DNA from: Kwoniella bestiolae CBS 10118
Lineage: Eukaryota; Basidiomycota; Tremellomycetes; Tremellales; Cryptococcaceae
Length of the DNA: 64,000 bases
Assembly (NCBI RefSeq): GCF_000512585.2
Contig: NC_089242.1
Span: forward strand, 1,054,001-1,118,000
Direction of reading: 5' to 3'
Shown: positions 47,311 to 57,574 of the stretch, piece by piece
Numbering within the stretch: position 1 is the first letter of the stretch
How the letters are laid out: every line of letters begins with the position of its first letter
Program-made: the position numbers and the translations under genes
Notes under the pieces: generated by a model
Databases searched by the model: none
What the model was told of the DNA's origin: nothing
What the model saw: only the letters and a program-made list of their open reading frames with translations

Positions 47311-47761
47311 GGTAGTGGTTTGCTCGTGGTTGTGTGAAGGGTGAGATTCGAACGGTCTGATGGCGGATGAATTGGGGTCGCTGGGTGGTAGTGTAAGATC
47401 AGAGCCCCAATCTCAGATACTATATATATACGATTGATCGTAGCTCTCACTTCGAGTCGAGAGTCCCATCTCATCCGACTCGATCAGACAAAGCCTTTAC
47501 TGAAAGGTTATGATTGAAAGGATCAGCAAGTCAGAATGGTAAGACTTCCAACCTTCTTTTCAATCCGTGAGACGCTGAGATGTATCCTTTCTCAGGTCAG
47601 ATATTTCCTTTACATCGATCTTGCACGTTTGGTCAAAAACTTTAGAAGGTGAATGACCGTACAGACATATCATCCAGACCAGTATGCAGGTCAAGACTAT
47701 TCGTAGTGACCTTTGCCCATTCATTGAACTCTCCAACCCACCAGCCCTCCCAAGAATCAAA

Positions 47762-48205
47762 ATGGCCCAGTCTCAGTTCTCCCTTCTCGAAAACATGCCA
47801 CCACCCCCCTATTCGCCACAACACCCTCTTATTTCCCTTCCACTCCCCGCAAATCATCTTCAAGCAGAACTGACAACCTCAAATGACATCCCTCTCCTAC
47901 CTCTTACCCTCTCCACTACACATGGTCGATCCCACAATATCGATCCGAGAAGTCTGAGAAGTGTTCGACGAGCACTCGAGGACCATCAGCGGTCTTCATG
48001 TCCCTCTCATTGGGGCAAATACAGGCACGGCGTATTGCTTCCTTCCTCCAATTCTGATGGAAGCAACAAGGCGTCGGAATGGCTATGTTGGGTCGCAAGT
48101 CTCTTCGCACCGCCACAGGATCAGGTGATTGACAGGCCAGCTCCGGCTCGAGGACGATCGAATTTTGGTGGGCTGTCGATGGTCAATGGATATGGAGCGT
48201 ATTGA
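47762..48205 (+). CDS. Small proline-rich hypothetical protein
   Basis: ATG 47,762 to TGA 48,203-48,205, 147 residues. The N terminus has MPPPPYSPQHPLISLPLP with a PPPY motif of the kind bound by WW domains; the middle has RSLRSVRRALEDHQRSSCPS; the C terminus is Gly/Arg-rich. No signal peptide or helix. The ATG has an A at -3 (CAAAATGG), favourable for fungi. Family not recognised. Confidence 0.5.
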   Translation: MAQSQFSLLENMPPPPYSPQHPLISLPLPANHLQAELTTSNDIPLLPLTLSTTHGRSHNIDPRSLRSVRRALEDHQRSSCPSHWGKYRHGVLLPSSNSDGSNKASEWLCWVASLFAPPQDQVIDRPAPARGRSNFGGLSMVNGYGAY

Positions 48206-48616
48206 GCGAACAATTCCATATTGTCAAATACATCTCGGTAACTGGCCTTATAATATGGGAGATGATACCAGGTGATAGTGTTTACAGGCTGTGTTTCAGA
48301 GCGGGATAAGGGTAGATAGATCGGGTCGACCATGTATAAATGTTCCTGTGTAGAACTTGCTACTGGTTGGCGGAGGCGAGCAGGAGCCAGATTGATCCAT
48401 TAGTAGCCAGCCGGTCGATCAAGGATGGCTCGACACACGTCAGCATGGCGCGTTTGTATTGTATCAGCGACTGAGGGTGATCCCATCTGGAATCTCGTCT
48501 CGTTCAATGAGGCCGATATAAGTGAAGCAGCTCAGGAAGCTGCTCAAGAATTAACCAGGCAGCTCACCGATACAGCATGCGAGAGATAACGATGCATTCT
48601 ATGACCACAAACCCAA
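48206..48616. other. Convergent 3' intergenic, 411 bp
   Basis: 3' ends of the Pro-rich gene and KNR4. No feature seen. Confidence 0.4.
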
Positions 48617-51008
48617 CTACGCTCCAAGGTTGATCTCTTCCAATTCCTCTTCCACTGGTCTATCCGCCTTTCTCATGATATTACTTGAACTGACCAGCGG
48701 ACTCGCCAATCTCTCCTCAGCATCTGAATTGCTCCTTGACATGTTGATAGCAGTGGGCGAATGAGCAATCTCACCCGTGAAGCTTGGACTGGGTGATCTG
48801 GTAGTAGCACGATCCAGCAACTCATCTTGCGAGGTCATCGAGACCACGCTCGATTCCCTCTCTTTCCTACCTGGACGAGAGGATGTTCCTCGGATAACAG
48901 GTCGATCACGTTCATCTTCGTTAATGAAAGTTCGGATGTTGAGCTCAGAATTATTGGCGGCTCGAGGAGGGGGTCTGATGGATTGTGTAGCGGCGATAAC
49001 GGATGGTGGGACAGATATCAACCCTTCTGCGCCTCTTGATAGCGCTCTGGGAGTCTTCTCCGATCCAGTGACTGAAGAGGTCTCGTCAAAGCTTGATTCG
49101 CGGGATAAAGGTGACGGTGTCCTCGACTGGATGAGTACAGGTGATCGACGATGTTCCAATCCTGCAAGAGCCAGTTTTTCCTCCTCCCGCTGCCTCTCCA
49201 TTTCTGCGTCCGACATTCTAGGCGACCCAAACTTCTCTGCTCTACCACCTTCTAGATCTATATCTACCATCTCAGCCTCGCCACCTGGTGTCCTGGAAGC
49301 CCGACGAGCGGCATTACCAGCTGAAACATCCATATTCATGACCCAACCACCCCGCAATCCAGATTTCTCCGCTTCGGCAATCGCAGCCATAGCTTGCACA
49401 TCAGCGCGTGTGGGAAGGTCGATCGGTGAAGGGATAGGTAAGGGTTCTCTACGACGAGACCGAGGGGGGGATCGAGAAGGAGGTGACAGATAGCCAGAAG
49501 CGGACGTCGGGGCTTTTAATGGGTGGTCGGTGGCAGGGGTGATGACTCGGACCGGAGATGGTGCAGGATGTCGAATTTTGGGAATGGGTGGTTGTTCAGG
49601 CGACGCAGGGGGAAGAAGCACATCGGAATCGTGAGGAACGGGTGTACCAGGACCAGCAGGTATGGACGGTGATCCGAGGACTGGTCAACATCAGCGATGA
49701 TTTCCCATGACTCAGTTCAGCGTGTAATGTTACTCACCAGGAATCTCCACCTGCGCTGCACTCTCGCCCGCTCTCATGCCTATGCCCAGACCTTCCACAG
49801 CTTTACCCTTTCCCTTGCCCTCTACTTCATCTCGATAGCCCGCCAACACTCTGGCTTCTTCCAGACCTTTCTCGATATCTTCCACATCCAAACCTAAACC
49901 CAGACTTTCCCACTTTCTGACTGATTTATCCCACCAAGCTTCAAGCACGTTCCATCCTCTATACTCTCCACCCAATCTCAACCCTCTGCCAGATTCCCCG
50001 AAACTTCCACCACCATTGTAACTTCCATATCCGATATCCTCCTCCTCATCCGACGTGTTATTCGTCTTGTCTGCCTCCCACCCTTCACCGGATTCTAGAT
50101 CCTCCACGAACGATGCTAACCATTTACCCCATCCACCTTCACCATCACCTCTCCAGAGCACACACTTTCTGTCGAAGTCTCTTCCAAAGACAATGACCTG
50201 CCCCCAAGACCCACCAGCTCCCGGATCTAGATCCACCCCGACGTAATTTCCTGTTCTATCCGATAACAGTGGGATCCATCCTCTGCACGCGTAAAGTTTC
50301 TTGATCCAGTTGGGCGGGACACTAGCCATAGTAGCTAAGACTGCTGCGTTGTTTCCCGCCATGGGGTCGTGTTCCGCTTGTCTCCAGAACGCCCACTCTC
50401 TCATTATCTCTTCGAGGGGGAGGAAGTGCAACCCCAAAAACAGACCACCGGAACCAGAGATGTTTGCACAAGCTTCTAAATCTTGACCGTCCACAGCCAA
50501 CAGCGATTCTCTGACAGCACGAGGTAGACTACACCCCAGTTCAGCTTCGAACGCGGCCAGGAGAAGAGGATTGGCGGGTCCGTTGAGAGTTTCGAGAAGT
50601 TCGGGGAAAGCGTCAACAAGGGCATTGCGTAAGCGGTGGAAAGTGTGAGTGGGAGGGGGGAAATAGCTGGGTGAACCGGCATTGCTACACTGTCAGCTCA
50701 TGACACTTCATGTATAAACTCACAAAGTATCCTTCGGTGGGTAAACGCTGCTTCCTCTTCTGCTTGGGCCAGGCGAGGATGCTGCACTGTCGGTGGGCTG
50801 AACAATCTTTCAGCAAGTTGCTCTTTTCCCTGTCACTCACCAATCCACCCTCTGCATATGCAGGACCGTTACCATACCTAGCTGTAGGTAAAGTAAACGC
50901 GTCCATTGTAGAGTTCATCACTGAACGCCTATTTGCTCCTCGACTGGATGAGCCATTGGCAGCAGAATTACCACCAAAGAGGTTTGTCAGAGATTGTAAG
51001 AATGGCAT
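48617..51008 (-). CDS. KNR4: KNR4/SMI1, regulator of cell wall synthesis and the integrity pathway
   Basis: Four exons, ATG 51,006-51,008, TAG 48,617-48,619. It starts MPFLQSLTNLFGGNSAANGS like fungal Knr4. The globular SMI1/KNR4 domain covers FHRLRNALVDAFPELLETLN, LLAVDGQDLEACANISGSGG, LFLGLHFLPLEEIMREWAFW, WIKKLYACRGWIPLLSDRTG, NYVGVDLDPGAGGSWGQVIV and FGRDFDRKCVLW. A long C-terminal part (about 430 residues) is Ser/Pro/Arg-rich and disordered, with many SP/TP sites. The family couples the Slt2 MAP kinase and calcineurin branches to cell wall (1,3-beta-glucan, chitin) synthesis and is a fungal-specific hub. The C-terminal exon is one block of 330 residues. Confidence 0.95.
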
Positions 51009-51525
51009 GATGATGGAGGATCAAACTATCCACGTCGTTCATCAGCTAATGGTGTTTCAAGGGGTCGTGATAAAGAGATCATCGCTGCTCACGGATGTTT
51101 GAGGTGTAGGAGAAGACTATTTGTAGCTGATTGGAGACCGAAATGACTAGAGTAGTTTGGCTTGGCGACGCTAAAGTCGCTGCGAAACGATAATGCTGTA
51201 CTTGAGATGTCTATTTTCGATCCTCCACTATAAATGTGAGTTTGATATCATGATGTCAGATGCTGTCGAGTTGAGTATAGGTGGATAGAGGGAGAGGGAG
51301 AAGTAGAGGAAGGGAAGGAAGCAGTGAATTCACTTTGACTTGTTAAGTCTTGTTGGCGGGATTCATTCCCTCCTACTGACCAGCACAATACGCGCTAGTG
51401 TCGTGCATCAAGTGTTACGTAATTTATGTATCCATCATGTTTTATTACAACATCTATCTGTCTCCGTCTCCTGCTGAGCTGTGACTATGAAGCGGTGAGA
51501 TACATAGGCATAACCAACAAACAAG
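51009..51525. other. Intergenic, 517 bp
   Basis: Promoter of KNR4 and 3' flank of the glycosyltransferase. No feature besides a GA-rich stretch near 51,285-51,325. Confidence 0.4.
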
Positions 51526-53285
51526 CTAAAATTGCAGCAATCGTTCAGCTTTGACTTTCTGCATCTCCCCCCAGATATGGCCCGCTGCGATATCCCGACC
51601 TTCCTGAGTGTAGTCCTTTGACACCAGCCTTCCCAGTGCTTGAGCTCGGTTGCGCATCAAGACAGCTTGGGTGTCGTCAGGTGTCCGACCGATAACCCGA
51701 AGCAACGCGTTGGTGAGTTCTGATTCCAAGCAATCAGGGCTGCCAGTGAGATAGTCAGCACAGGCATTGAGAATAGCATGGAGCGGGGTTAAGTGTAATT
51801 ATAGCAAGCAAGTCTACCACTAACCTTGCCATGGGATTGCCCCATACTCCTATACCAAAATACTCTAACCGTGCTGCAAAATCATAACAGTCTACCCAGG
51901 CAGGCATGATCACCTGGGGCACACCCGCACTATGAGATACCCATCAGCTATCAGCTATGGCTGCAGGAAGATTGACCGAAGAACTCACTATAAAGCCTCG
52001 TGATATGAGTTGCTTCCACCATGACTGACGAAGCAGACAACATTACCACCCCGCAGAATGGCAGAAGGATCCGCTTCCAGCCAATCCACAACCCTCAACC
52101 TATCTCCCATTGTTTCTATGCCGTCTAGCTTATAGTCACCCGTTTTCTTGAGCTTCCAAAGAACCTGTATATCTTGTCTTATGCCCAAAATGGTACAGAT
52201 CGAATTCAACATTTCTTGAGCGTTCTCCTGCGAGTATACCATATTGGATCCCAAACAGATGAATACGGTAGGTCGGTTTGAACACCAGTCGTATAACTCC
52301 TTATCCACCTCTTGTAGCACCTTGGACGCTTGCATGATGGAAACGCAACAAACCACCCAAGGGGGGATGACGAGTGGGTACTCCACCCCGACAGTGGACA
52401 TACACAGGACGGACCGTTCCTTCCTTGCTGTACAGGTGGGTAATACCCGCGAATAACCCGCAGCTTTTCAAGCTCTGGCGAGCTCTCTGAACCTCTTGTC
52501 TAGTATGGAGATCCATATGACCGTGGAAAGCATGATGACAATATTGGCGGGGTAGAAATACCATGGAAGGGGATAGGGATAACCTGAACCGAGACTACGG
52601 ATTTATTCAGCCATGATGTGTCACACTATCGGAGAATGACTCTACTTTGACTCACGCAGGAATGGTGAACATCTTCAGCCCCTGCTCCAGCAACGAAGCT
52701 TCCTTGACAGTATTGGGAGTCAAAAGGCTCGCATGTTTTCCCAGCTTCCTGATCGCATCCCTCGCGCAGTCCATCAGACTATCCACCACAATGTAATCAG
52801 GATCCACCTCCGTAATTATCCTCTCAACATCATTAGCCGACTCGACATAGTCTTCAGGACTTTCCGGATGAAACAGCGTTATCGTTCTCCTCGCAAGTTG
52901 TAGACTCCCCAGGAATCCTACTCTAGTCTTGATGAATTCGAACATCTTCTCTGTACGACGTAAGCTTCCACCCAGCCTTTGTCGAAACATCCCCTCACTC
53001 ACCTTGGTCATTACCATTCCTCCTCATCAGGCCCCTCGTCATGCTCACTCCGCGGATCTCGTGGAACCTCACATCGGGTGGTATTCGTTTGCGAAGATCC
53101 ACGTACGAAGCAAGGTGGATATCTGCTTCTGCTCCATATCTCGCTTTGAGTGCTGAGATTACCGCAAGGTTGCAATTCGCTTGGCCAGCTTCCGGTCTGT
53201 TGCGAGCAGTGTGAGCGTATTATGCGGCCACTCGATTGTATACCCACGAGGTGATGAACAATATCGTCGACTTCTTCGAGTTCAT
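51526..53285 (-). CDS. UDP-glycosyltransferase (GT1 family)
   Basis: Six exons, ATG 53,283-53,285, stop 51,526-51,528. Exon 1 is short and joins, with donor GTGGGT, to give MNSKKSTILFITSPEAGQAN, the usual GT1 start with the donor strand-loop and a GQAN in place of GHxNP. Then HLASYVDLRKRIPPDVRFHE, YIVVDSLMDCARDA, the sugar-donor domain with PTVFICLGSNMVYSQENAQE, VDWLEADPSAIL and the PSPG-like FVSHGGSNSYHEAL-AGVPQVIMPAWVDCYDFAAR-LEYFGIGVWGN. No C-terminal helix is clear, so it is probably soluble. The acceptor (sterol, secondary metabolite or other) is unknown. It is the last gene with ordinary CG content before the CpG-poor domain. Confidence 0.88.
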
Positions 53286-53498
53286 AGTGTAAACGTAATG
53301 TCTACAACAAAGGGAAAAATAACAACATTTTGAAGAAGAGATACAAATGACGCACAACGCACCAGTATATATTCCGGACCTTCATGTCCGACCGTTCGGT
53401 ATCTCTGATCGCGCCGTGCTGGAGAGATCCGGAAACGATGAAGCAGCAGCCATTGGTGCATGATCGAGAGTTGCGTTCTATACGTTATACCAATCTAT

Positions 53499-56108
53499 CT
53501 AAGCGTTCCACAACAACATACCTAATAAGAGCGCCCCCAAGAAAACCATAGCCTGAGTAGTAGAGTTCGCAAAATCCGTCGCAGGGATATCCAAATCCGG
53601 TTCTCTCTGTGACAGGAAAAACACTCCTAAAGCTGCTAGACCCATCCCCAGTATAACCCTACTATCACCAAACAAGACATCTTCTAATCCCCATACCAGC
53701 TGTTCAGTGGTTTCCACAGCACCCACCAAGACAGGTGTCAGTCCACTTTGGACACTATCCACTGAGACTTCTGCATATGGTGCTATGGTGGTGGTCCACC
53801 CAAAGTGCCAGTCCGCAATCAAGAGCCCAAAGAGGATCAACCCAGCTAAGATCAGGAGTTGGATATTTGATGAGATGTAATCAGGTTGATCATACCTGTT
53901 ATCTGGATAATCCCTTATCCAATCCAACAGCAAAGGTAGACTGACAATCAGAGCTGCCAGAAGCATGTTGAGCAACCTATCAGGATTGGTTGGCCCAGTG
54001 AATCTAAAGTTGATGGGTTCCCAGACCTTGTCTTCCACAATGATAGGTTCAGGTTCACTCCTCACTTCTACCACTGGGATTCCCTCTTCCACCACCACAT
54101 GACTCTCACCAAAAGTGATAGGATTACCATTACCTTGGGAATTCACATTGTTGATGTGGATATGGGATGCAGGTTCATTCACCATCCATTTCGATCTGGA
54201 TGGTATCACCTTGGGACTTGACCTGATAATGGGTCTTGAAGGTCCAGTCTTCAATATACCAGTTCCCAATACTCCACCATTTCCTAACAACCCACCATCC
54301 TCACTTAACAGTCCTCCACCAATGATCCCACTTGGTTTATGGAACAAGTCAGGTGCCCTCCATTTCCAGTTAGGCATACTGGGCATGGCCTGGGGAATCT
54401 GGCTTTTCCCTGCAAACCCCATCAGAGCTAATAACAGTAGCAGCCCCAGCAATAGAGGTGGACTGATCCAGGAACTATCAGAGTCCCCCTTGGCTTTCTT
54501 GTCTGCCTCTTTTTGAGCCTTCTGAGCTGCATCTTCTCTGGCTTTCTTATCTGCCTCTGCTTTGGCCTTTTTATCTGCTTCATATTTGGCTTTTCTATCT
54601 GCATCATCCTTGGCTTTCTTATCTGCCTTGGCTGCATCATCTTTGGCTTTCTTATCTGCCTCTGCTTTTGCCTTTTTATCTGCTTCATATTTGGCTTTTC
54701 TGTCTGCATCCCTCTGAGCCTTGTTTGCTGCATCCTCCTCAGCTTTCTTTTCTGCTGCTTTCTGAGCTTTCTGAGCTGTTCTATCTGCATCTCTTTGAGC
54801 CTTTTTGGCTGCATCATCTTTGGCCTTCCTATCTGCTTCCTCCTTAGCTTTCCTGGCTTTTCTTTCCTCAGAAGTTTCACCAGAAGGTCGGTTACTTCTA
54901 CTTCTCCTACTTCCATCACCGTGTCTATCTGCTCTATCTTGTTCCTGTTGAGCCTTCTTCTCTGCATCCCTCTTAGCTTTCCTTGCTGCATCATCTTTGG
55001 CTTTCTTATTTGCTCTATCTCGTGCTTTTCTTTGATCCCTCTCTTCTGGTGTCTCTCCTCTGTCACTGCTCCTGTTACCTCTATTTCTATCACCATGTTT
55101 ACCATTTCCATCTCTTCCATTCCTATCACCATGTCTATCTGCTCTATCTTGTGCCTGTTGAGCCTTCTTCTCTGCATCCCTCCTAGCCTTCCTATCTGCA
55201 TCCCTCTGAGCTTTCTTAGCTGCATCATCTTTGGCTTTTCTATCTGCTCTCTCCTGTGCTTTTCTTTGATCCCTCTCTTCTGGTGTCTCTCCTCTGTTAC
55301 TTCTGCCATTGCTCTTACTTCTATCACCATGTTTACCATTGTCACCTTTTCCACTCCCATCCCCATGTTTTCCACCAGAACCTTTACCATCTTTACCTGT
55401 CCCAGTTTTATTACCATGCTTATTTGCTTTTTTTTCTGCTCCCTTTCTCCTGGCCCTTTCCTCAGGTGTTTCACCTTGATTCTTACTTTTACTATCTTTA
55501 CTTCTGTCTTCTCTATCCTTGCCACTTCCACCTTTCCCATCTTTACCATCCCCACTCCCCTTCCCACCTTTCCCATCAGATCTCCCTGTTTTCCGTGGAT
55601 CACTTCCACCCTTATCACCTGACCATCCCCCATTCAATCCAAGGAGGATAAGGAGTAACAAGAGCAGTGCTACCCCACAACCAGATAGATCAACATGATT
55701 AAGACTTGTACCCTTTCCAACATCACCTTCTAATGTACCATTACCACCAGTAGTATTTCTTTCTAACAACCCTCCCACCCTGTTACACTCTTCAGGATAT
55801 AAATCACAATAGTGTTGCTTGAGAGCTGATGGTTGGGGAAAAGGGGAACCAATGATGACTTGTTGATTTCCATTTCCAGGTGGTAGATTTGAGTAACCTG
55901 AATATGGGATCCAAGCTTCTGGTAGCTCATCCTCTTCTTCATATTCAACATAGGTATCTGATATGTTGATATTTTCAAATGATTCTTCTTCATAGGACCT
56001 TCCCTCCACATAAACTGGGGGAGGAGTAGAGTAGTCATCATATAAGAAAGAGGGATCTTGCTCATATTCTGGGAGATAAGCCTGTTCATATATTGGGAAT
56101 GAAGCCAT
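53499..56108 (-). CDS. Repeat-rich multi-pass membrane protein, 869 aa, unrecognised
   Basis: Single exon, ATG 56,106-56,108, TAG 53,499-53,501. Residues 1-145 are acidic and Tyr/Pro-rich; a helix (VALLLLLLILLGL) at about 150-165; a Gly/Lys/Asp/Ser part to 230; then four modules beginning GETPEER or GETSEER (near 228, 286, 367 and 430), each followed by basic (K/R)AKDDAAKKAQRDADRKA-like heptads up to 555, strongly coiled-coil or single-alpha-helix in type. A second helix (PPLLLGLLLLLALMGFAG), a Pro/Gly/Ile-rich domain with repeated GGGLL and GNGG, and four more helices to the end follow. The antisense of the charged region is also open for 369 codons, an artefact of biased composition. The 3' 100 bp have normal CG content, the rest almost none. 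Function unknown; the shape suits a scaffold or surface protein. Confidence 0.75.
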   Translation of the reverse strand: MASFPIYEQAYLPEYEQDPSFLYDDYSTPPPVYVEGRSYEEESFENINISDTYVEYEEEDELPEAWIPYSGYSNLPPGNGNQQVIIGSPFPQPSALKQHYCDLYPEECNRVGGLLERNTTGGNGTLEGDVGKGTSLNHVDLSGCGVALLLLLLILLGLNGGWSGDKGGSDPRKTGRSDGKGGKGSGDGKDGKGGSGKDREDRSKDSKSKNQGETPEERARRKGAEKKANKHGNKTGTGKDGKGSGGKHGDGSGKGDNGKHGDRSKSNGRSNRGETPEERDQRKAQERADRKAKDDAAKKAQRDADRKARRDAEKKAQQAQDRADRHGDRNGRDGNGKHGDRNRGNRSSDRGETPEERDQRKARDRANKKAKDDAARKAKRDAEKKAQQEQDRADRHGDGSRRSRSNRPSGETSEERKARKAKEEADRKAKDDAAKKAQRDADRTAQKAQKAAEKKAEEDAANKAQRDADRKAKYEADKKAKAEADKKAKDDAAKADKKAKDDADRKAKYEADKKAKAEADKKAREDAAQKAQKEADKKAKGDSDSSWISPPLLLGLLLLLALMGFAGKSQIPQAMPSMPNWKWRAPDLFHKPSGIIGGGLLSEDGGLLGNGGVLGTGILKTGPSRPIIRSSPKVIPSRSKWMVNEPASHIHINNVNSQGNGNPITFGESHVVVEEGIPVVEVRSEPEPIIVEDKVWEPINFRFTGPTNPDRLLNMLLAALIVSLPLLLDWIRDYPDNRYDQPDYISSNIQLLILAGLILFGLLIADWHFGWTTTIAPYAEVSVDSVQSGLTPVLVGAVETTEQLVWGLEDVLFGDSRVILGMGLAALGVFFLSQREPDLDIPATDFANSTTQAMVFLGALLLGMLLWNA
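54500..55460 (-). repeat. Internal coding repeats, GETPEER modules and Ala/Lys/Asp heptads
   Basis: Imperfect tandem units inside the 869-residue protein. On the plus strand, TTTGGCTTTC and TCTGCATC-type words recur dozens of times. The unit is a GE(T)(P/S)EER(D/K)QRKA start, then runs of (A/D)(D/K)(K/R)KA(K/Q). Likely to vary in length between strains. Confidence 0.85.
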
Positions 56109-56263
56109 TTTGTTGACTATATCATGTATGATTGTGAACAATTAATATCATATCTCAAAAAACAGCTTATATCAATGCTTGTTGCTCAGAGTCTAACCCC
56201 ACTATCTTACACTATGCCTAAAGGAGGGGAAAGGAGGGGGCAAAAAGGATGCATAAACAAAGG

Positions 56264-57392
56264 TTACATCCCTAAAGCAGACCAAACTGGATCTCCTAAT
56301 AGACCAGGTTCATCTTTTGTCACCTGGACAGTCAAGACAGCCACAAGCCCATCAGATACCTCTCCACCAACTGCTTGTACACTGGATGAAAGTTAGCAAA
56401 GGTTCTTAATCAGGCATGGGGGAGCTTACCCAGTGTAATGGTTCCACTTAGCTGTAATCATAATCAGCTGTATTCACCAATCAAACTTCATTACTCACTT
56501 CTGTTTGCTGGTACTAGATCATCCACATACTCTACTTTGGTCCTGTATCTCCATCCTCTCTTACTTGTTTCTCCAATAAAGCTGGTGTTTGTGTTGAGAT
56601 GACCTTTGATGGCAATATTGGTTGCATTTCCCACAAATAGATCTCTACATTACTAAGCACTTGCTTCACTAGTGAAGACTCACCTTCCAGCATCATATCT
56701 ATGCTCTTGATCAGCCAAGTCATCATATAAAGCATTGACTCACGCATTCATGCCCAGCTTATGATTCATACTGCTGTCCATTTCAGCTGAGGAGCTGTGA
56801 TGTCAGGTCATCAGCTGTATATGTATCAGAGAAGCTCACCTTAGAAAGTAGGCACCAGTTGTTTCTTGTTTGAACACCCTAATGTGATTTCCACCATAAA
56901 TGCTTTCTAGACAGGTACCCAAGAAGTGATTGTGGAAATACTGGTATCTCAGAATACTTCTCTGAGTTTCTACATCCAGAATTTAGCAGAATCCCCCTTA
57001 TGATGGTACTTACGGTTCTTGTTGCCATCTCCTAAGTTGCTCTGCTGCTTATCCCCCATGTGTAAACCAAAACACTGTGCACCAAAAGCAGCTGCTTCAA
57101 GGTAGTTGTACAATCCACCTTCCGTCATAGTCTCCTCCAGTACTCTTGGATGAGATTGATTTGATATGATGATATTTAGTGGTTCACCTAAGTTTGCAGG
57201 AGTGGTCCATAAGGTATACTGAGCAATATCAGCACACAAGTAACAGTTGTGTATAAAGGCTGATATGTCCAGACTTACAGTCAGCATACTCCCCCCATAC
57301 AAAGCTGGATTATCAAAACCTTCATGGGATAGCTCTTGAGCTTGGGCATGTGGGTGTATGAATAACAGCAGCAGCAATACAGTCTTCAGCAT
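56264..57392 (-). CDS. Secreted protein of a fungal family of unknown function
   Basis: About seven exons, ATG 57,390-57,392, TAA 56,264-56,266. Residues 1-19 (MLKTVLLLLLFIHPHAQAQ) are a typical signal peptide. Then come SLDISAFIHNCYLCADIAQY, GEPLNIIISNQSHPRVLEET, GGLYNYLEAAAFGAQCFGLH, LGDGN, FLGTCLESIYGGNHIRVFKQ, GAYFLSSSAEMDSSMNH, YDAGRDLFVGNATNIAIKGH, WRYRTKVEYVDDLVPANR and HYTGVQAVGGEVSDGLVAVL. The block order matches a family of secreted or vacuolar fungal proteins (NIIISxxSDPxVL, GLHLG, GTCxES.GGNH) with unknown activity. The small exon near 56,690-56,712 (HRYDAGR) does not join in phase with the previous one as I read it, so one junction is wrong or the gene has a small lesion. Confidence 0.65.
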
Positions 57393-57574
57393 GGTTGATA
57401 TGAGCAAGATGGCCACTGATTAAGTGATGATATTGGACTAGCAGACTGGTCTAAATAGATTTTGCATACCACTGTTGCCAGCTCTTTCACACTCCTTTGT
57501 GACTAAGGACAAAGGATTGGCTATACTTCAATCATATTGCATGTTTTACTTTCTGCTTAGATGTACTCTGAGGG

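Noticed and set aside
54513..55622. 369-codon plus-strand open frame rich in Leu, Cys, Phe and Ile
   Set aside because: It is the antisense of the Lys/Ala/Asp repeat region; the reverse of biased codons yields hydrophobic residues without any family pattern.
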